9,699 bases of DNA from an uncultured Acidimicrobiales bacterium (GTDB taxonomy: Bacteria > Actinomycetota > Acidimicrobiia > Acidimicrobiales > SZUA-35). This document shows, piece after piece, positions 6,266 to 9,699 of this stretch. Location: assembly GCA_938008925.1 (NCBI GenBank), contig CALLIQ010000004.1:1-9699 (forward strand), written 5' to 3'. Position numbers and translations under genes: made by a program. Below the pieces are notes generated by a model. That model saw only the letters and a program-made list of their open reading frames with translations, ran no database searches and was not told the origin of the DNA. Position 1 is the stretch's first letter; each line of letters starts with the position of its first letter.

Positions 6266-7162
6266 TCAGGACGTGGCGGCCCGGAGCGCCTCGGCCGCTG
6301 CCTCGGGAGCGACGGTGTTGAAGTACTCGCCCGATCCCAGCTCGCCGGCGGCCACGAACCGCATGACGCCCTTGGCCCGCCACGGCGAGACGATGTCGAT
6401 GTGGAGGCGGGCCTGGGGCCATGCACGACCATCGCACGGGCGCTGGTGGATCCACATCATGTACGGCGTGCGCGCGTCGAACAGCGCATCGAGTCGTTCG
6501 AGCGAATCGACGAGCACGGCGGCGAGCTGATCACGACCGTCGTCATCGAGTGACGGCAAGTCGGCGACGGGTGGTCCGGGAGCCTGTTCCTCGTCCTGGG
6601 CGATGCGAATCGCGTAGGGGCTCGACGCGGCGAACGGGACCCATGCCCGCCATGCCCCGACGGAGGTGAGCAGCCGATCGCCCGGATCGTCGAACACCAC
6701 GCTGCCGTGAGCAGCCCCGCGCTCGAGCTCGGTGGCGGGCAGCGTCGGGACGTGGTCGAAGGCGTAGATCTGCCCGTGGGGATGGGTGATGGTGGCCCCG
6801 ACCTCGGGACCGCGGTTCTCGAACACGAGCACGTAGTCGACGTCGTCGCGCGTCCCGAGCTCGGCCGTTCGCTCGGCCCACAGGTCGATCACGTTGCGGG
6901 CACCGTCGACGCCCAGTTCCCAGAACGTCGCATCGTGTTCCGAGCTGTAGAGCACCACCTCGGCTCGGCCATCCGGCAGAGCCGGCCACCGGTTCTTGAA
7001 CGAACGGACGTCGTAGGGCTCGGGCGACTCGAGGCCGCCGACACAGAACGGGCAGCCCGTCGATGGGAGGTTTGGGCGCTTCTGGCGCTTGCGGACGATG
7101 TAGGTGGCGTCGCCGGTGAGCGGGTCGGTCCGAAGATCGGTCACCGGCTGTTCGCCGCTCAT
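6266..7162 (-). CDS. galT: Galactose-1-phosphate uridylyltransferase
   Basis: A 298-residue cytoplasmic HIT-superfamily enzyme of the Leloir pathway that exchanges galactose-1-phosphate with UDP-glucose to give UDP-galactose and glucose-1-phosphate. The active-site motif H-P-H-G-Q is at 127-131; the second His (129) would be the uridylylated nucleophile and Gln131 assists. A zinc-type C-P-F-C pair is at 37-40, and F-K-N-R-W-P-A-L (55-62), F-E-N-R-G (114-118), and H-I-D-I near 254 belong to the two HIT-like halves. It is somewhat shorter than the E. coli enzyme (about 348 residues), as is common in this bacterial branch. The ATG at 7162 overlaps the stop of the DeoR gene (ATGA) and has CAGGAA about six bases upstream. 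No galK or galE is visible next to it, which is unusual for a gal cluster. A related nucleotidyltransferase of the family is the only serious alternative. Confidence 0.93.
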   Translation of the reverse strand: MSGEQPVTDLRTDPLTGDATYIVRKRQKRPNLPSTGCPFCVGGLESPEPYDVRSFKNRWPALPDGRAEVVLYSSEHDATFWELGVDGARNVIDLWAERTAELGTRDDVDYVLVFENRGPEVGATITHPHGQIYAFDHVPTLPATELERGAAHGSVVFDDPGDRLLTSVGAWRAWVPFAASSPYAIRIAQDEEQAPGPPVADLPSLDDDGRDQLAAVLVDSLERLDALFDARTPYMMWIHQRPCDGRAWPQARLHIDIVSPWRAKGVMRFVAAGELGSGEYFNTVAPEAAAEALRAATS

Positions 7163-7995
7163 CCCGTTTCCTGGACGTGTTCGGGCGGGTCGCTGACCGG
7201 GGCTGCGTGACCATCGACGGATCGGCTCTCGGTGATGCGAAGATCGCCACAGGCATCGGAGATGGCGGACGCGGCGGTGTCGGGGATGTTGCTGTCGGTG
7301 ATGACGACGTCGGCGTCGCTGAGCCGGGCGATGGTGCCGAGGCCGCGAATGTCCCACTTGGTGTGATCGGCGAGAACGATGAGGCGCTCCGAGGACTGGA
7401 TGAACGCCCGGTTGGTCTCGGCCTCGGCCAGATTCGGCGTGGTGAACCCCGGTTCGGCGGCCATGCCGTGCACGCCCATGAAGACGATGTCGACGTAGAG
7501 CGAACGCAGCGTGCTGACCGCGATGGGGCCGACGAGCGCATCGGATTTGGTGCGGGAGCCGCCGGTGAGCACGACGTTGAGCGACGGGTCGTCGAAGGCG
7601 TGGAGGCCGGCGGCGAGGGACAGCGAGTTGGTGACGATGGTGAGGTCGCGGACCTCGCGAAGATGCTGACTCAGCAGCCAGGTGGTGGTGCCGCCGGTGA
7701 TGCCGATGGCGCTCCCCGGCTTGACCATGGCAGCCGCCGCTCGTGCGATCGCATCCTTTTCCGAGCGCTGCAGCTCGCGCTTGATGGCAAAGCCCGGCTC
7801 CTCGGCGCTGCGAGCTTCGATGCGAGCCGCTCCGCCGTGGACCTTCTCGATTCGCCCGATCGACGCGAGGTGGTCGAGGTCGCGTCGAACCGTCATCTCC
7901 GAGACGGCCAGGAGCGCGGCGAGTTCTCGGACGCGAACGCTGCCGAGACGATTCACTTCGCCGGTGATGATGGCGTGTCGTTGTGGTGCGAGCAC
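7159..7995 (-). CDS. DeoR-family transcriptional regulator
   Basis: A sugar-responsive repressor-type regulator, 278 residues from the GTG at 7995. The N-terminal winged helix-turn-helix is textbook: Q-R-H-A-I-I at 5-10, L-L-A-V-S-E-M-T-V-R-R-D-L (28-40) as the recognition region, and H-G-G-A at 53-56. The C-terminal sensor domain (about 76-240) has the phosphosugar-pocket segments G-I-T-G-G-T-T-T (98-105), T-N-S-L (122-125) and G-F-T-T-P-N-L-A-E-A (183-192). Known: this family binds phosphorylated sugars and controls adjacent catabolic operons. Inferred: it senses a galactose-related phosphate and controls its own unit and the divergent importer. The start is uncertain; a GTG at 8043 would add 16 residues, but 7995 gives the family's usual start a few residues before Q-R-H, and neither has a clear ribosome site. 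The C-terminus is about 25 residues longer than the conserved core, and the stop overlaps galT. Confidence 0.9.
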   Translation of the reverse strand: MLAPQRHAIITGEVNRLGSVRVRELAALLAVSEMTVRRDLDHLASIGRIEKVHGGAARIEARSAEEPGFAIKRELQRSEKDAIARAAAAMVKPGSAIGITGGTTTWLLSQHLREVRDLTIVTNSLSLAAGLHAFDDPSLNVVLTGGSRTKSDALVGPIAVSTLRSLYVDIVFMGVHGMAAEPGFTTPNLAEAETNRAFIQSSERLIVLADHTKWDIRGLGTIARLSDADVVITDSNIPDTAASAISDACGDLRITESRSVDGHAAPVSDPPEHVQETG

Positions 7996-8090
7996 GGCCA
8001 CAGGGTGCACGACGCAGAGCAGCACGTCAACAAAATCGCACACCGGTTTGTGAGCTTTTCATGTGCTTCGACCCTGGTGGAGCGGGAATT

Positions 8091-8134
8091 CGACCGTTGC
8101 GGACCGAATTTTGGTTCGACTCTCGATCGTTGCG
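8091..8134 (+). repeat. Direct repeat pair CGAYCGTTGCG, 33 bases apart
   Basis: Copies at 8091-8101 and 8124-8134 differ at one position. The 33-base period is close to three helical turns, so both would face the same side of the DNA. A small CGAA-n6-TTCG inverted repeat (8105-8118) sits between them. Possible operator halves; function inferred from position only. Confidence 0.35.
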
Positions 8135-8135
8135 C

Positions 8136-8164
8136 TTGACTTCCCGAACATCTGGTGGGAGATT
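8136..8164 (+). promoter_or_regulatory. Candidate sigma-70-type promoter for the importer unit (upstream option)
   Basis: TTGACT at 8136-8141 matches the -35 consensus at five of six positions. With a 17-base spacer the -10 would be GAGATT, which keeps A2 and the final T but lacks T1. It overlaps the end of the direct-repeat pair, as expected for repression. Confidence 0.25.
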
Positions 8165-8189
8165 TTGTCCGGTTCTGATCGTCAGCGTT

Positions 8190-8205
8190 CGAATCGGCAC
8201 GAATC
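8190..8205 (+). repeat. Direct repeat pair CGAATC, 10 bases apart
   Basis: CGAATC at 8190-8195 and 8200-8205, one helical turn apart, just downstream of the CTGA-TCG-TCAG and TTCGAA elements. DeoR-family operators are often short direct repeats with such spacing, but hexamers this short can also occur by chance. Confidence 0.25.
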
Positions 8206-8228
8206 TGTGCAGAGAGGCGTTGGCGATC

Positions 8229-8234
8229 TACGAT
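8229..8234 (+). promoter_or_regulatory. Candidate -10 element (TACGAT) closer to the importer genes
   Basis: TACGAT fits the TAnnnT pattern common in actinobacterial -10 boxes. The expected -35 position (about 8206-8211) is a poor match. It would give a leader of roughly 50 bases before the small ORF. Confidence 0.2.
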
Positions 8235-8282
8235 CACGTCGGCCCGAGGTGTCGGATCGGGCGTTTTGGGGAGTTCACCGAA

Positions 8283-8292
8283 GGGGGAGAGG
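8283..8292 (+). promoter_or_regulatory. Strong Shine-Dalgarno in front of the small leader ORF
   Basis: GGGGGAGAGG ends two bases before the ATG at 8295, with the GGGGGAG core ending five bases before it. This is the best ribosome site in the window, yet it serves the short ORF rather than the MalF-type permease, whose own upstream sequence (GGGCGGGGCGCCG) is weaker. Confidence 0.55.
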
Positions 8293-8294
8293 TC

Positions 8295-8372
8295 ATGATT
8301 GGAACGCAGGTGCCGCAACGGCGCCGGGCTCGCACTGCGCAGCCTCACACCGAACGGGCGGGGCGCCGATGA
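8295..8372 (+). CDS. Possible 25-residue Arg-rich leader peptide coupled to the importer permease
   Basis: Seen: ATG at 8295 with a strong Shine-Dalgarno, 25 codons, and a TGA at 8370-8372 that overlaps the permease ATG as ATGA. The peptide begins M-I-G-T-Q-V-P-Q and has seven Arg, including a run of three at 9-11 and a pair at the end; it has no hydrophobic segment, so it is not a signal peptide. Inferred: its translation probably delivers ribosomes to the permease start, and it could also act as a regulatory leader. I know of no family for it. The alternative is that the overlap is accidental and the permease uses its own weaker site. Confidence 0.45.
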   Translation: MIGTQVPQRRRARTAQPHTERAGRR

Positions 8373-9313
8373 CGGCGGCCACCGAAACCGCAGGCAAAGC
8401 GCCGAAGGTTCGCAAGGCCAACCTCGAAGGCGGCTGGAAGGTCGCCATCTGGTTCTTGTTGCCGAGCCTCATCGGCTGGCTCACCTTCATCTTCATCCCG
8501 GTGTTGCGCGGCGTGTACCTCAGCTTCACCGACTGGGACCTCTTGTCGAACAAGGGCGACTTCGTCGGCGTCGACAACTACTCGGCGCTGCTCGACGACG
8601 GCGACTTCGCCGACTCGCTGATCCGCACGCTCTGGTACGTGCTGTTGAACATCGGCTCCCAGACCATCATCGCCATTGCCATCGCGGTGGCCATGGATCG
8701 GCTCACTCGATCGGTCGTGATCCGGGGCTTGCTCCTGCTGCCGTGGCTGATGCCGAACGTGGTGGTCGCCCTGCTGTGGCTCTGGATGCTCGACGGCTCG
8801 CTCGGCATCGTCAACAGCATGCTCGAGACGATCGGGTTCGACGACCCGGTCCGCTTCTTCCAAGACACCGGGAAGGTCATCCCCACCGTCGCCGGCATCA
8901 ACACATGGAAGTTCACCGGTTACACGGCGCTACTCATGTTCGCCGGGCTCCAGACCATCCCCGGCACCGTCTATGAGGCGGCGGCCATGGACGGCGCCAC
9001 CGAGTGGCAGATGTTCCGACGCATCACGCTTCCCCTGATGCGCCCGGTGCTCGCACTCGTGATGGTGCTCACCGTCGTCGGTTCGTTCCAGGTGTTCGAC
9101 ATCGTCCAGGTCGCCACCGGCGGCTTCGGCGGAACACCGGGTGGTCCGGCACAGGCGTCAGAAGTCGTCTACGTCTACATCTTCAAACACGGCTGGCGCT
9201 TCGGTGACCTCGGCTACGCCGCCGCACTGTCCGTCGTGTTGGTGGCCATCTTGTTGGGCGTGACCGCCCTGCAATTGCGACTGCTCCGAGCAGGGGAGAG
9301 TGACCTCGCATGA
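8369..9313 (+). CDS. Sugar ABC importer permease, MalF/UgpA type
   Basis: A 314-residue inner-membrane subunit of a carbohydrate uptake transporter (CUT1-like). About six hydrophobic helices are visible (near 25-47, 86-108, 117-141, 172-193, 224-246 and 283-305). The coupling loop carries the EAA motif: Y-E-A-A-A-M-D-G-A (202-210), then R-I-T-L-P-L (218-223), the surface that docks on the importer ATPase. N-terminal F-L-L-P-S-L-I-G and Y-L-S-F-T-D-W are typical of the MalF branch. ATG 8369 leaves about 24 residues before the first helix, which is normal for the family; it overlaps the leader ORF stop, and its own stop overlaps the next permease by four bases. It diverges from the DeoR gene, which probably regulates it. 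The substrate is likely a galactoside or oligosaccharide by context only. No binding-protein gene precedes it, where one is often found. Confidence 0.94.
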   Translation: MTAATETAGKAPKVRKANLEGGWKVAIWFLLPSLIGWLTFIFIPVLRGVYLSFTDWDLLSNKGDFVGVDNYSALLDDGDFADSLIRTLWYVLLNIGSQTIIAIAIAVAMDRLTRSVVIRGLLLLPWLMPNVVVALLWLWMLDGSLGIVNSMLETIGFDDPVRFFQDTGKVIPTVAGINTWKFTGYTALLMFAGLQTIPGTVYEAAAMDGATEWQMFRRITLPLMRPVLALVMVLTVVGSFQVFDIVQVATGGFGGTPGGPAQASEVVYVYIFKHGWRFGDLGYAAALSVVLVAILLGVTALQLRLLRAGESDLA

Positions 9314-9699
9314 GCACCACCAGTGCAGGAATGGCCGGCTCTGGTGCCGGCGACTCGACGGGCGCACGCATGGGACGAGGGGTGGCATGGCTCCTCCTGC
9401 TCATCCTCGTCATCATCAGCGTGTTCCCCTTCTACTGGGCGTTCCGGACGGGTCTGTCTCGTACGCCCGACCTCCTCGCCGGTGACACGGGGTTCATCCC
9501 CGAAGATCCGACGATCCTCAACTTCAAGCGGGTGGTCGGTGCGGCCAGTCCCGAGGAGATCCTCGAGGTCACCGGACGAGACAACTCCGGTTCGTTCGAC
9601 TTCTTGAAGGCGTTGCGCAACTCGGTGATCATCGCCACCGCCATCACGGCGGGCCAGGTGTTCTTCAGCGCCATGGCGGCCTACGCCTTCGCACGGCTG
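9310..9699 (+). CDS. Sugar ABC importer permease, MalG/UgpE type (partial, cut by the window end)
   Basis: The first 130 residues of the partner permease. A Gly/Ser/Ala-rich cytoplasmic head (1-22) is followed by the first helix (about 24-45, ending F-P-F-Y-W-A-F-R), an extracytoplasmic stretch with T-P-D-L-L and I-P-E-D-P-T, then A-L-R-N-S-V-I-I-A-T (101-110) and A-A-Y-A-F-A-R (123-129). These last two segments are the familiar MalG pattern before the EAA loop, which lies beyond the window. The ATG at 9310 overlaps the MalF-type stop (ATGA), with AGGGGAGAG about nine bases upstream. The extracytoplasmic segment has a somewhat longer insert than usual (about 76-98, with S-P-E-E-I-L-E). Confidence 0.92.
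   Translation, partial: MSTTSAGMAGSGAGDSTGARMGRGVAWLLLLILVIISVFPFYWAFRTGLSRTPDLLAGDTGFIPEDPTILNFKRVVGAASPEEILEVTGRDNSGSFDFLKALRNSVIIATAITAGQVFFSAMAAYAFARL

Larger units (their letters stand above)
7996..8294. promoter_or_regulatory. Divergent control region between the DeoR unit and the importer unit
   Basis: No convincing protein gene here apart from a possible DeoR start at 8043. The stretch is more AT-rich in places (around 8105-8115 and 8160-8168) than the flanking genes. It holds short direct and inverted repeats: CGAYCGTTGCG at 8091 and 8124, CGAATC at 8190 and 8200, CACA-n6-TGTG at 8039-8052, CTGA-TCG-TCAG at 8175-8185 and TTCGAA at 8188-8193. Since the two units diverge here and the regulator is the first gene on one side, operators for the DeoR protein are expected in this interval. 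Confidence 0.6.

Noticed and set aside
5061..6530. Plus-strand open frame (489 codons) across the fusion-protein and galT genes
   Set aside because: It spans two genes that are clearly coded on the minus strand. The product has biased composition and no recognisable motif.
7163..7357. Upstream extension of galT into the DeoR gene
   Set aside because: The extra residues are Arg/His-rich and unlike GalT. The ATG at 7162 has a good ribosome site and overlaps the DeoR stop.
8019..8024. TTGACG on the minus strand as a -35 box for the DeoR gene
   Set aside because: The -10 position 17 bases downstream (CACCCT) is a poor match, and the resulting transcript would begin at or after the preferred start codon.
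7177..8139. Plus-strand open frame (320 codons) opposite the DeoR gene
   Set aside because: Gly/Asp/Arg-rich with no motif. The opposite strand encodes an unmistakable DeoR protein over nearly the same interval.
9281..9293. CTGCTC-C-GAGCAG inverted repeat before the MalG-type gene, as a terminator or attenuator
   Set aside because: It lies inside the permease coding sequence, can form only a four-base stem with a realistic loop, and has no T-run.

Overview
The window is GC-rich DNA with tightly packed genes, mostly joined by 4-base stop/start overlaps, with GTG starts and acidic, Ala/Val/Asp-rich proteins. This fits a high-GC actinobacterium. My best guess is an Acidimicrobiia (Ilumatobacter-like) member, but that is inference from style and composition only. 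No rRNA, tRNA, IS element or CRISPR array was seen.

Two divergent transcription units face away from a roughly 300-base control region (about 7996-8294). The minus-strand unit reads: DeoR-family regulator (7995-7159), galT (7162-6266), a lipoprotein membrane-fusion/HlyD-like protein (6233-5130), a 938-residue double-FtsX permease (5133-2317), an ABC ATPase with an AbrB-like C-terminal tail (2320-1361), a second MacB/LolD-type ABC ATPase (1368-682), and the N-terminal part of a glycoside hydrolase family 97 lipoprotein (643 to beyond base 1). The plus-strand unit reads: a possible 25-residue Arg-rich leader peptide (8295-8372), a MalF-type sugar permease (8369-9313), and a MalG-type permease cut by the window end (9310-9699+).

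Read together, the locus looks like a galactose/galactoside utilisation island. A GH97 surface lipoprotein would release sugar outside the cell, the divergent MalFG-type importer would bring it in, GalT would pass galactose-1-phosphate into the Leloir pathway, and the DeoR protein would sense a phosphosugar and control both directions. The unexpected part is a complete MacB-like machine (fusion protein, permease and two different ATPases) set between galT and the GH97 gene. No substrate-binding protein, importer ATPase or galK is visible, so these would have to lie outside the window.

The most unusual sequence structure is at the gene junctions. Between the second ATPase and GH97, a 14-base unit occurs three times in tandem. 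Each copy carries its own Shine-Dalgarno-like stretch and an ATGA, which makes a staircase of three five-residue micro-ORFs linked stop-to-start. At the permease/ATPase junction a 15-base unit carrying the GTG start region is also present three times, this time in frame. A third small tandem duplication (12 bases, in frame) lies in the fusion-protein gene.
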